Assembly: GCA_009780765.1 (NCBI GenBank)
Contig: WQZK01000039.1
Coordinates: forward strand, 1-10,944
Reading direction: 5' to 3'
DNA length: 10,944 nucleotides
DNA from: Defluviitaleaceae bacterium
GTDB lineage: Bacteria; Bacillota; Clostridia; Lachnospirales; UBA5962
Program-made: the position numbers and the translations under genes
The notes under the pieces: generated by a model
The model's database searches: none
Told to the model about the DNA's origin: nothing
The model's input: only the letters and a program-made list of their open reading frames with translations
In this document: positions 1 to 6,737 of the stretch, piece after piece
Numbering within the stretch: the stretch's first letter is position 1
Layout: each line of letters opens with the position of its first letter

Positions 1-38
1 CTTGAAATTATAAGTTTCATTTCGTTTTCGTATGTCAT
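1..38 (-). CDS. spoIIAB: Anti-sigma F factor / serine kinase SpoIIAB, N-terminal fragment
   Basis: Only the first 12 full codons are in the window; the gene continues past base 1. The ATG is at 38-36 and the peptide reads MTYENEMKLIIS, which fits the N-terminus of SpoIIAB, where NEM-K-L followed by a Ser-rich stretch is usual. A strong ribosome binding site (AGGAGGGG on the minus strand, 52-45) lies 6 bases upstream and overlaps the spoIIAA stop codon, so the two genes are probably translationally coupled. SpoIIAB binds and inactivates sigma F in the forespore programme and phosphorylates SpoIIAA. The call rests on the short peptide plus the position directly after spoIIAA; the kinase domain itself is not visible. 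Confidence 0.85.
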   Translation of the reverse strand, partial: MTYENEMKLIIS

Positions 39-50
39 TATTATCCCCTC

Positions 51-362
51 CTAAGCTTTTACGACTTCTATTATTTTGTGAAGCCCCGATATATTAAAAA
101 TTCTTTCTACATTTTCGCTCATAGCACGAACGAAAACCTTTCCACCGGCTTGTTCGGTTGTTTTGTATCTGCCTATAATCATGCCGATTCCAGAGCTATC
201 CATAAAATTAACATGGCTAAAATCGAAAACGATATTTTTAGCATTTTCTCGTTTATATTCTCGTTCAATTTTTTCTCTTATTTCTTCAGAAGTGTGATGG
301 TCTATATCCCCTGAAATTTTTACAATAAGATTTCTATTTATGTATTCAAAATTTATATTCAT
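51..362 (-). CDS. spoIIAA: Anti-sigma F factor antagonist SpoIIAA (STAS domain)
   Basis: A 103-residue single STAS-domain protein, close to the usual length. The segment FMDSSGIG (residues 53-60) holds the regulatory serine: Ser56 aligns with Ser58 of Bacillus subtilis SpoIIAA, the residue phosphorylated by SpoIIAB. GDIDHHT near residue 20 and GRYK near residue 64 are further SpoIIAA hallmarks that separate it from the RsbV branch. In the known system, unphosphorylated SpoIIAA displaces sigma F from SpoIIAB and starts the forespore programme. The ATG at 362-360 has a good Shine-Dalgarno (AAGGAGGA, 375-368). It is the first gene of its operon, transcribed from its own promoter just downstream of the aroK terminator, with spoIIAB following. 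No dacF-like gene precedes it, unlike in B. subtilis. Confidence 0.96.
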   Translation of the reverse strand: MNINFEYINRNLIVKISGDIDHHTSEEIREKIEREYKRENAKNIVFDFSHVNFMDSSGIGMIIGRYKTTEQAGGKVFVRAMSENVERIFNISGLHKIIEVVKA

Positions 363-389
363 GATTGTCCTCCTTAGTTACATGTATAT

Positions 390-417
390 ATTTTACCAAA
401 TTTTAGAAATAAGTCAA
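390..417 (-). promoter_or_regulatory. Sigma-A-like promoter of the spoIIA operon
   Basis: On the minus strand, TTGACT (417-412) and TAAAAT (395-390) are separated by 16 bases, 28 bases upstream of the spoIIAA start. It sits between the aroK terminator and spoIIAA. In B. subtilis this operon is read by sigma H; I could not find a clear sigma-H pattern (AGGAWWT/GAAT) here. Sequence match only. Confidence 0.6.
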
Positions 418-425
418 GTCTTTTT

Positions 426-467
426 AAAAGAAAAAATGCCATTAGAATTTTATTCTAAGGCATTTAT
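426..467 (-). terminator. Intrinsic terminator after aroK
   Basis: On the minus strand, AAATGCC-TTAGAA pairs with TTCTAA-GGCATTT around a 5-base loop, with one bulged base, followed by a T-rich run (TTTTTTCTTTT). The proximal arm includes the last codons and stop codon of aroK. It closes the five-gene minus-strand run and insulates the spoIIA promoter downstream. Confidence 0.85.
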
Positions 468-956
468 AATTTGGGAAACAACAGTTTCTGGCGTTTTATT
501 ATCAGTATTTATGATAAAATCTGCTGCAATTTCATATTTATTTTTTCTTATTTTTAGCATATTTTCTATATGTTCTAAATTAAATTTTTTAGAAAGTAGA
601 GGTCTTGCGAAATTGTTTTTAAGTCTTTCGTAAATTGTTATAGCAGAAGCAGTTAAAAGCACAACTCTGCCTAATTTTTGCATAATTTCTATATTTTCAT
701 CTTTTAATATAATTCCGCCACCACAAGAAACGATTCCACTTTTGCCGATTAGGCTTTTGATAGCTTGCGTTTCAAGGGTTCTGAAGTATTCTTCACCGTA
801 AGTTTCAAATATATCTATTATACTCATACCAGTTTCTTGGGTAATTATATCATCAACTTCAAAGCAATCTTTTTTAAAAATATCACTAAGAATTTTAGAA
901 ACTGACGATTTTCCAACACCCATAAATCCAATTAAAACGATATTTTGCTTAAACAT
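450..956 (-). CDS. aroK: Shikimate kinase
   Basis: A 168-residue P-loop kinase of normal length that phosphorylates shikimate with ATP on the route to chorismate and the aromatic amino acids. The Walker A motif GFMGVGKSS is at residues 10-18, the shikimate-binding Asp is D35, the FR motif Arg is R59, the GGG turn is 79-81, the lid ARPLL carries R118, and the C-terminal R-x3-Y-E-x-A motif starts at R137. The usual DxD pair is E33-V34-D35 here, so the first, magnesium-associated acidic residue is Glu instead of Asp. The start codon lies inside the 3' end of rsfS (8-base overlap) without a strong Shine-Dalgarno, suggesting translational coupling. No other aro gene is nearby. It is the last gene before the terminator. 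Confidence 0.95.
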   Translation of the reverse strand: MFKQNIVLIGFMGVGKSSVSKILSDIFKKDCFEVDDIITQETGMSIIDIFETYGEEYFRTLETQAIKSLIGKSGIVSCGGGIILKDENIEIMQKLGRVVLLTASAITIYERLKNNFARPLLSKKFNLEHIENMLKIRKNKYEIAADFIINTDNKTPETVVSQIINALE

Positions 957-1287
957 TTACTATTTCAGCATCTGCCCAAACTCTTTCGATATTGTAAAAC
1001 TCTCTATCTTCTTTGTTAAAAATATGGACGATTATATCACTAAAGTCAAGAAGTATCCATGTTGCAGTGTCATACCCCTCACTGTGGTTAATTTTTATGC
1101 CTGCTTTGTGGCAAGTTTCTCTAACCTCGTCTGCAATTGCTTTAACCTGATTTGGATTATTTCCGTGTGTTATAACAAAATAATCGGCCATTACTGATAG
1201 ATTTGATATATCTAATATCGTAATTTCTTCGCCAAACTTATCATCCATCGCTTTGTGTACTGCTTTTAATAATTCTTTATTTTTCAA
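949..1287 (-). CDS. rsfS: Ribosome silencing factor RsfS (YbeB/Iojap family)
   Basis: A 112-residue protein matching the RsfS family over its full length: DISNLSVMADYFVI (residues 26-39), the central EGY..A.WILLDF block (70-82), the IVHIF strand (86-90) and the closing FYNIERVWADA segment. RsfS binds uL14 on the 50S subunit and blocks 30S joining when nutrients are scarce. The start is a TTG (1287-1285), supported by an AGAGGTG ribosome binding site 5 bases upstream (1299-1293); I see no in-frame ATG with a comparable site. It follows the nadD-yqeK gene by 18 bases, the conserved Firmicutes order nadD-yqeK-rsfS, and overlaps aroK by 8 bases. Confidence 0.95.
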   Translation of the reverse strand: MKNKELLKAVHKAMDDKFGEEITILDISNLSVMADYFVITHGNNPNQVKAIADEVRETCHKAGIKINHSEGYDTATWILLDFSDIIVHIFNKEDREFYNIERVWADAEIVNV

Positions 1288-1305
1288 AAAAACACCTCTT
1301 TAAAT

Positions 1306-2334
1306 TTATTTGTTTTCATAATACTTTAGAGCTTCTAACCCCAGCGGATGTATATCTTTACCTTTACTTTTAGTAAATTCGATTTTAGCACTTAGTGCAA
1401 AAGCCATTGCCTTATCTAAATCTGATTTAGCAAGTTTTTTTATTTCTTCAAGCTCTTTATAATTAGGTCTGTTTTTTTCTGTCATATCGGCAAGAAAAAT
1501 TATTTTTTCAAGACGAGACATGTTAGGCCTGCCAGTTGTGTGATAGGATATGGCGTTTAAAATATCAATATCATATATACCAAATTCATTTCTTGCCATT
1601 TCTGCCGCCACTATTCCATGGTTAATTGGGTGCTCTAACGGCATTTCTTTAGCATAATCATGCAAAAGTGCAGCAATTTCTGCTTTTTTTATATCTTCGC
1701 CGTGAACAAGAGCCAAATTTCGTGAAGTTTCCATGGTGTTTACAATATGCGTAAACTTCTTTGAAGAAAGTTTATGTTTTACATAAACATATATCTCAAC
1801 ATCTGGAGGCAAGAGATATTTTATGCCTTTACCCTCTTTAACGCGATTTCTAATTGCTGAAGAAGAAATATCTACACTTGGCACAATTAAAGTGTTATTC
1901 GCAGGAAAGCCCGGTCTTGAAACAATAATAAAATCACATATTTCCTTAAGTCTTTCAGGTTCTTTCCATGTAGAGATTTTAGGAACAATATCAGCACCTA
2001 TAATAAAGTATATTTTCGTATTATCGTCGCAGATACTTTTTATATACTCAATGGTATCAACAGTATAGCTGTATCCATCTCGATCTAACTCGCATCTAGA
2101 CACTATAAAGTGTGGGTTATTAGCTGTTGCAAGCTTTAGCATGTTGTACCTATCTTCTTTATTAGAAATATCCATATCTTTTTTATGAGGCGGCTGCCCC
2201 GATGGTATAAAAACAATCTTTTCTACGCCATATTCTTTACGAACGGCTTCTGCGATTGCTAAATGACCATAATGCACAGGATCAAATGTGCCTCCTAAAA
2301 TGGCAATACTCTTTAAATTTTTAAACTCTTCCAT
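1306..2334 (-). CDS. nadD: Fused nicotinate-nucleotide adenylyltransferase (NadD) and YqeK HD-domain phosphohydrolase
   Basis: A 342-residue protein with two complete domains. Residues about 8-185 are NadD: the nucleotidyltransferase signature GGTFDPVHYGH (14-24, catalytic His21 and His24), FIPSGQPPHK (42-51) and the ISSSAIR motif (156-162). It adenylates nicotinate mononucleotide in NAD synthesis. Residues about 187-340 are YqeK: His196, the His225-Asp226 pair in ALLHDYAK, His239, His265 and the LADMTE segment with Asp283. YqeK proteins are known as symmetrical Ap4A hydrolases. In B. subtilis these are separate adjacent genes; here they form one continuous frame with no internal stop. The ATG start has AGAGGC 6 bases upstream (2346-2341), overlapping the stop codon of the M28 peptidase gene. 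rsfS follows after 18 bases. Both domains keep their key residues, so both are probably active. Confidence 0.95.
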   Translation of the reverse strand: MEEFKNLKSIAILGGTFDPVHYGHLAIAEAVRKEYGVEKIVFIPSGQPPHKKDMDISNKEDRYNMLKLATANNPHFIVSRCELDRDGYSYTVDTIEYIKSICDDNTKIYFIIGADIVPKISTWKEPERLKEICDFIIVSRPGFPANNTLIVPSVDISSSAIRNRVKEGKGIKYLLPPDVEIYVYVKHKLSSKKFTHIVNTMETSRNLALVHGEDIKKAEIAALLHDYAKEMPLEHPINHGIVAAEMARNEFGIYDIDILNAISYHTTGRPNMSRLEKIIFLADMTEKNRPNYKELEEIKKLAKSDLDKAMAFALSAKIEFTKSKGKDIHPLGLEALKYYENK

Positions 2335-2344
2335 AATATAGCCT

Positions 2345-3445
2345 CTAAAATCTCTCGAGTAGTATTTGCTCTAGTAAAACTGAAAAACTAAAAAGTGCTC
2401 GTTCTATTCTTTCTGGTGCATATTCGTGAATAAAAGGCAAGCTATCTCTTTCAAAATCGTGTAAGAAGTCGAAGCCAAGCCCTCCATTCGGTTCTCTTCG
2501 AACCGCATCAAAAACTACTGCCGTAATTCCCTCGAAAACAAATGGTAGTTGGTCGCTAGGAATATTGGCAACGCCCATATCTTTTTCGAGCAAAATTAAA
2601 TCAAGGTCAGAATTTATAACCATTTCGTCAATTCTGTCAGAAATAGGGTCGGGGTTTAAAAACTCGCCCGTTGGTAAAAGCGTACCAGTTGAAACATGAA
2701 AATCATCAGATTCAAAGATAACATCTATATTTAACATAAATAGTATATTTGCTTTTTCTTCTTCTGTCAAGCTATCAACATAATGATATGCACCAATAAG
2801 GCCAACTTCTTCTGCTCCAAAGAATATAAATTTTATAGTGTACGGAGTTTCTACGTTAAGCATACGTATGGCACTTTCAAGTAACATTACCATGCCCGAA
2901 GCATTGTCGCTAATACCATGAAGTCCAATATCATCATAATGTGCACCAACGATTATAACCTTGTCACTTTCGCCGTGTTTGGTTACGATTACATTTTGGC
3001 TATATTCTCGGCGGGCAAGTCCATCAAACCCTTCAGGTGCGTTGATTGTAAAATTTCTTGCCCAGTCTAAAGCACGCTGTGTTCCTCTAAATTCTTGAAT
3101 TTCTATGTCATCCATACTATATCCTGCATATAAAAGCTCGGCAATAAGCCAGTTTGCGGCATTTAGTTCTTGCTCTGTAAATGCAATTCTTCCCGGAAAA
3201 TGTTCTTGTATATGCTCAAGAAATAGATAGCCTATTTGGCCATGGTTGTAATCCGCTATTCTATCAGCTGAAAAAGAGACTAAGTTACTGAATTCTAGAA
3301 TTGTTTCCTCTGGTTCTTGTGTAATTTCTTCTTGTGTAGTTACAACTTCACTTTGCTCTGGCTCTTGCAAGATAATGCTTTCTGCCGGAGTGCAAGCAGA
3401 AAGCATTACAAGAATCATAACAAAAAGTATTGATAATTTTTTCAT
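2345..3445 (-). CDS. M28-family zinc peptidase, predicted lipoprotein
   Basis: A 366-residue protein with an N-terminal lipoprotein signal: Lys-Lys, a hydrophobic core, then lipobox LSAC with Cys18 as the lipidation site. A Glu/Gln/Thr-rich linker (about 24-50) would hold the catalytic domain away from the membrane. M28 signatures follow: GAHYDD (H169 and D171), SDNASG (D180, bridging Asp), FFGAEEVG (E212-E213, general base and ligand), MLNID (D241) and a late FLHD (H329) that can supply the last zinc ligand. It is therefore expected to be a cell-surface aminopeptidase-type enzyme; the substrate cannot be read from sequence. The ATG has AAGGAG 11 bases upstream. It sits 32 bases after the M32 carboxypeptidase gene and 10 bases before nadD-yqeK, so it is probably in the same transcript. 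Pairing with a cytosolic carboxypeptidase suggests peptide scavenging, which is inference. Confidence 0.9.
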   Translation of the reverse strand: MKKLSILFVMILVMLSACTPAESIILQEPEQSEVVTTQEEITQEPEETILEFSNLVSFSADRIADYNHGQIGYLFLEHIQEHFPGRIAFTEQELNAANWLIAELLYAGYSMDDIEIQEFRGTQRALDWARNFTINAPEGFDGLARREYSQNVIVTKHGESDKVIIVGAHYDDIGLHGISDNASGMVMLLESAIRMLNVETPYTIKFIFFGAEEVGLIGAYHYVDSLTEEEKANILFMLNIDVIFESDDFHVSTGTLLPTGEFLNPDPISDRIDEMVINSDLDLILLEKDMGVANIPSDQLPFVFEGITAVVFDAVRREPNGGLGFDFLHDFERDSLPFIHEYAPERIERALFSFSVLLEQILLERF

Positions 3446-3477
3446 TATGTTTGAAGCTCCTTATTTCTTATAAAATC

Positions 3478-4986
3478 TTATAAAAAGTACAATTTAGTAA
3501 ATTTTTGCTCTAAATAATCAGTTAAATACTTAGGGTTAAGCGGTTCGCCCGAAATATCCATGATAAGTTCTTTCGCTTTTTTAAGTCTGCCATATTTATG
3601 AACATTCTCGTTAAGCCATGAAACGATTGGTGCTAGGTCGCGACTTTTTATCGTAGCATCTATATCAACCGTTTTCTTCATAACATGAAGCATTTGTGCA
3701 GCATAAGCATTACCTAAAGAATATGTTGGGAAATAGCCAAAAAGCCCAGCACTAAAATGAATGTCCTGAAGAATTCCAAGCTTATCGTTTGGTGGTGTAA
3801 CGCCTAGGTACTCTGTGTATTTATCGTTCCAAATTTTTGGAAGTTCATTTATAGGCACATTGCCTTCTGCTAACAATTTTTCTACTTCGAACCTAACCAT
3901 AATGTGGAGATTGTATGTAAGCTCGTCGGCCTCAATTCTAATAAAGCTTGGTTTTGTAACATTTAATGCACGGTGAAATTCATCTGCCGAAACATCACTA
4001 AGCTGCTCTTTAAAATATTCTTGAAGTGTTGGGTAGAAGTATTGCCAAAAAGTTTCGCTCATACCAATCATATTTTCGCAAAAACGTGATTGTGATTCGT
4101 GGATAGCAGAAGATGTACCAAAAGCCAAGCCAGTGTTGCCAACAATAGGGCTAAGTTGTGCATTTTGGTTGTAAATACCGTGCCCGCCTTCATGAATTGT
4201 GCTGCCAATTGCTGCCAAAATATTATCTTCATGGAATTTAGTTGTAAGCCTAACATCGCCATGAGTAATTGTTGTCGCAAAAGGATGTGCAGATTCCGCT
4301 AAAAGACCAGCATTTAAGTCAAACTTAAACATTTCTAGAAGTTTATGAGCAACTTGGCGTTGAATTTCTTTCGGATAATGCCTAGAAACAAAATCTTCAC
4401 GAACAGGTTTACCTTCTTTTTGTATTTTTGCCAAAAGTGGTACAGTTTTTTCGCGAACCACACTAAAAAATGCGTCGAGTTCTTCTGTTTTTGTTTCTGG
4501 CTCAAAATCGTCAAGCCAAGCGTCTAAAATCGTCATTTCAGGCTTTGTTATGGCCGCTAATTGCTTCTTATAATCAATAGTTTTTTCGAGATATGGTGCG
4601 AACATAGCAAAATCAGATTTTTCTTTAGCTTCTTGCCAAACATTACCTGAAATAGAAATATGCTCACGATATTCTCTAAACAATTCTTTTGGTATTTTTC
4701 TTGATTTTTCAAGCTCCTCTGATAATAATTCAACTTCTTTAGCAGTTACTTCGTCTAACTTATCTTTATTTTCGCAAAGAACCTCTAAAGTATTTTTCAT
4801 TTCTTCGCCAGTTCTTATAGAAAATGCTTCGGCAGAAATAAGGCTCAAATTTTTTGCCGCTGCTGCCTTGCCTTTTGCTGGTGCTTGCGTAGACATATCA
4901 AAACTAGCAATAGATCCAACATAGGCATAACTTCTAAGTTTTTCGTTTAGTTCTTTAAATTTGTTTTGTGCTTGTTGTAAGTTCAT
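3478..4986 (-). CDS. Carboxypeptidase M32 (Taq-type metallocarboxypeptidase)
   Basis: A 502-residue protein of standard M32 length without a signal peptide, so cytosolic. The family motifs appear in order: HPF (234-236), DxRxT as DVRLT (244-248), the zinc motif HEGGH (265-269), HES with the third ligand Glu297 (296-298), IRIEAD (349-354) and GILQDIHF (404-411). The last motif usually ends in HW; here Trp is Phe. M32 enzymes remove C-terminal residues from peptides with broad specificity, except before proline. The ATG has AGGAGG 10 bases upstream (5002-4997). It is the first gene of the minus-strand run, downstream of an extended -10 promoter and divergent from tcdA. Confidence 0.95.
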   Translation of the reverse strand: MNLQQAQNKFKELNEKLRSYAYVGSIASFDMSTQAPAKGKAAAAKNLSLISAEAFSIRTGEEMKNTLEVLCENKDKLDEVTAKEVELLSEELEKSRKIPKELFREYREHISISGNVWQEAKEKSDFAMFAPYLEKTIDYKKQLAAITKPEMTILDAWLDDFEPETKTEELDAFFSVVREKTVPLLAKIQKEGKPVREDFVSRHYPKEIQRQVAHKLLEMFKFDLNAGLLAESAHPFATTITHGDVRLTTKFHEDNILAAIGSTIHEGGHGIYNQNAQLSPIVGNTGLAFGTSSAIHESQSRFCENMIGMSETFWQYFYPTLQEYFKEQLSDVSADEFHRALNVTKPSFIRIEADELTYNLHIMVRFEVEKLLAEGNVPINELPKIWNDKYTEYLGVTPPNDKLGILQDIHFSAGLFGYFPTYSLGNAYAAQMLHVMKKTVDIDATIKSRDLAPIVSWLNENVHKYGRLKKAKELIMDISGEPLNPKYLTDYLEQKFTKLYFL

Positions 4987-5023
4987 GGTTTTATTTCCTC
5001 CTCGAAAAAAATCAATTTATCTC

Positions 5024-5032
5024 ATTATACCA
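5024..5032 (-). promoter_or_regulatory. Extended -10 promoter for the M32 carboxypeptidase run
   Basis: The minus strand reads TGGTATAAT (5032-5024), an extended -10 element with a perfect TATAAT hexamer, about 38 bases upstream of the M32 start codon. No good -35 hexamer is present at 17 bases, which is acceptable for TGn promoters. The expected -35 zone overlaps the -35 of the opposing tcdA promoter. Confidence 0.65.
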
Positions 5033-5040
5033 TCTTTTGT

Positions 5041-5069
5041 TTGACAAATCCATAACTTTTACGTAAAAT
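5041..5069 (+). promoter_or_regulatory. Sigma-A promoter of tcdA-rsgA-thiN
   Basis: TTGACA (5041-5046, perfect) and TAAAAT (5064-5069, one mismatch) with a 17-base spacer. The start point would fall near 5076, giving a short leader before tcdA. The -35 hexamer overlaps a Spo0A-box-like sequence on the other strand (5040-5048). Confidence 0.85.
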
Positions 5070-5103
5070 TAATATATATTGAAACGAAAAAGGATTGATG
5101 TTA

Positions 5104-5877
5104 ATGTTAAACCAGTTTTCCAGAACACAGCTACTATTTGGAAAAGAAAAAATGGAGAAATTATATAATGCAAAAGTTGCAGTTTTTGGCGTTGGTGGTG
5201 TTGGTGGGCATTGTATTGATGCACTGGCAAGAGCAGGAATTGCACACATAGATATATTTGACGATGATAAAATTTGCATAACAAATGTTAATCGCCAGCT
5301 TATAGCAACAAAAAAAACTGTTGGCAGATACAAGGTTGATGTTATGAAAGAACATATTTTAAGTATAAACCCAAAAGCCACGGTAAACGCCTATAATATG
5401 TTTTATATGCCAAACAATTCAAATGAAATTGATTTGAGTGTATACGATTATATTGTTGATTCTATTGACACAGTTACAGGCAAAATAGAACTTGTAATGC
5501 GTGCAAAAGAGCTTGGTGTGCCAATAATTTGCTCGATGGGTGCAGCAAATAAATTAGACCCAACGGCTTTTGTGGTTACAGATATATATAAAACATCGGT
5601 TTGCCCCCTTGCTAAAGTTATGCGTAAAGAGCTTAGGGTTCGTGGAGTTGATAAGCTAAAAGTGGTGTATTCTAAAGAAGAGGCAATGAAGCCATTTGAG
5701 GATGATGAAAGCAGTTGCGAATATAACTGTGTTTGCCCCTCTGGAACAACAAGAAAATGCACCGATAGAAGGCAAATCCCTGCGAGCAATTCGTTTGTTC
5801 CGCCAACATGCGGGCTTATTCTTGCCGGCGAAGTGATTAAAGATATAGCGAACAGGAACGGGGTGGCATATGCTTAA
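5104..5877 (+). CDS. tcdA: tRNA threonylcarbamoyladenosine dehydratase TcdA (ThiF/MoeB-like)
   Basis: An E1-like adenylating enzyme of 257 residues from the ATG at 5104. It dehydrates t6A37 to cyclic t6A in ANN-decoding tRNAs using ATP. Visible motifs are the N-terminal QFSRT block, the nucleotide-binding GVGGVG (29-34), the acidic FDDD (52-55), NRQL (63-66), DSID (119-122) and the C-terminal FVPPTCGLILAGEVIKD segment typical of the YgdL/TcdA group. A cysteine cluster (Cys205, 209, 211, 219) precedes RRQIP. The start is a choice: TTG at 5095 and ATG at 5098 are also in frame, but the AAGGA site ends at 5094, only 0-3 bases from those and 9 bases from 5104. The stop overlaps rsgA by 8 bases. 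It is the first gene of its transcript. Confidence 0.93.
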   Translation: MLNQFSRTQLLFGKEKMEKLYNAKVAVFGVGGVGGHCIDALARAGIAHIDIFDDDKICITNVNRQLIATKKTVGRYKVDVMKEHILSINPKATVNAYNMFYMPNNSNEIDLSVYDYIVDSIDTVTGKIELVMRAKELGVPIICSMGAANKLDPTAFVVTDIYKTSVCPLAKVMRKELRVRGVDKLKVVYSKEEAMKPFEDDESSCEYNCVCPSGTTRKCTDRRQIPASNSFVPPTCGLILAGEVIKDIANRNGVAYA

Positions 5878-6736
5878 TGGTAGGATTATAAAGGGTGTTG
5901 GCGGCTTGTATGCCGTTGATACTGCTGATGGTTTATACAATTGTAGAGTTAGGGGAATTTTTAGAAAACATGAGATAAACCCAACTGTTGGTGATAACGT
6001 TGTTATTTCTATTACTCATGAAGGCGATAGAGAAGGGGTTATTGATAAAATTTTAGATAGACATTCGTTCCTTTTTAGGCCAAGAGTAGCGAATATTGAC
6101 CAAGCAATTTTAGTTTTTTCTGCCGTAACTCCAGATATTAATATTGACTTGATGGATAGGTTTATTTTAGCATGCGAAATTGCTGGGGTTGAGATTATAA
6201 TTTGTATAAACAAGGCGGATATAATAAATTTTGCAGATTTTGCGTGGATAAAGGAAATTTACGAAAGAGTAGGGTATACAGTGATTTTTACATCTGCCGA
6301 AGATGGCACAGGGCTTGAGGAAGTTAAGGCTAATCTTTTAGGGCAAGTTTCTGTGTTTGCTGGTCCATCTGGTGCAGGGAAATCGAGCCTAACAAATGCG
6401 ATTATCCCTCACGCAAATATGCAAACGGGCGAGCTTAGTGAAAAAATTTCAAGAGGTAGGCACACAACAAGGCACACCGAGCTTATTAAAGCTTTTGAAA
6501 ATAGCTATATTGTTGACTCACCGGGGTTTAGTAGTTTGATTTTAGAAAATTTACAAAAAGACGATTTACATAAATATTTTAGAGAGTTTGAAGAGTTTTC
6601 ATCAAATTGCAAATTTATGGATTGCAAACATATAAACGAGCCTATTTGTGGCGTTAAAGATGCGTTAGGCTCCGGATTAATTGCCAAGCAGAGATACAAT
6701 AGATATGTTAATTTCTACAACAAAGGGGTTCTGTAG
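5870..6736 (+). CDS. rsgA: Ribosome small-subunit-dependent GTPase A (RsgA/YloQ)
   Basis: A 288-residue circularly permuted GTPase that checks late 30S subunit maturation. An N-terminal OB-fold comes first (about 1-70), then the G motifs in permuted order: NKAD (114-117, G4), TSAEDGTG (141-148, G5), GPSGAGKSS (165-173, G1), GRHTT (196-200, switch I) and DSPGF (216-220, G3). The C-terminal zinc site is Cys247, Cys252, His254, Cys260. All key residues are present and the length is normal. The ATG lies inside the end of tcdA (8-base overlap) with a G-rich site (GGGGTGG) just upstream, so translation is likely coupled. thiN starts one base after its stop. In B. subtilis rsgA is followed by rpe and then thiN; rpe is absent here. 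Confidence 0.96.
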   Translation: MLNGRIIKGVGGLYAVDTADGLYNCRVRGIFRKHEINPTVGDNVVISITHEGDREGVIDKILDRHSFLFRPRVANIDQAILVFSAVTPDINIDLMDRFILACEIAGVEIIICINKADIINFADFAWIKEIYERVGYTVIFTSAEDGTGLEEVKANLLGQVSVFAGPSGAGKSSLTNAIIPHANMQTGELSEKISRGRHTTRHTELIKAFENSYIVDSPGFSSLILENLQKDDLHKYFREFEEFSSNCKFMDCKHINEPICGVKDALGSGLIAKQRYNRYVNFYNKGVL

Positions 6737-6737
6737 T

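Noticed and set aside
78..314. Open frame on the plus strand opposite spoIIAA
   Set aside because: Antisense to a fully conserved SpoIIAA protein, with no start signal and no recognisable family.
340..633. Open frame on the plus strand opposite aroK and the intergenic region (97 codons)
   Set aside because: It has no ribosome binding site, runs over a terminator and promoter, and lies antisense to a well-supported shikimate kinase gene; its hydrophobic translation reflects AT-rich antisense sequence.
5095..5103. TTG 5095 or ATG 5098 as the start of tcdA
   Set aside because: Both sit 0-3 bases after the AAGGA site, too close for initiation; ATG 5104 has 9-base spacing and gives the expected N-terminus.
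5025..5381. Minus-strand open frames opposite the start of tcdA
   Set aside because: Antisense shadows of a conserved gene; they also cross the divergent promoter region and have no family resemblance.
6681..6737. Upstream TTG start for thiN
   Set aside because: It would overlap rsgA by 56 bases and add residues not seen in the family; the GTG at 6738 has a ribosome binding site and the expected N-terminus.
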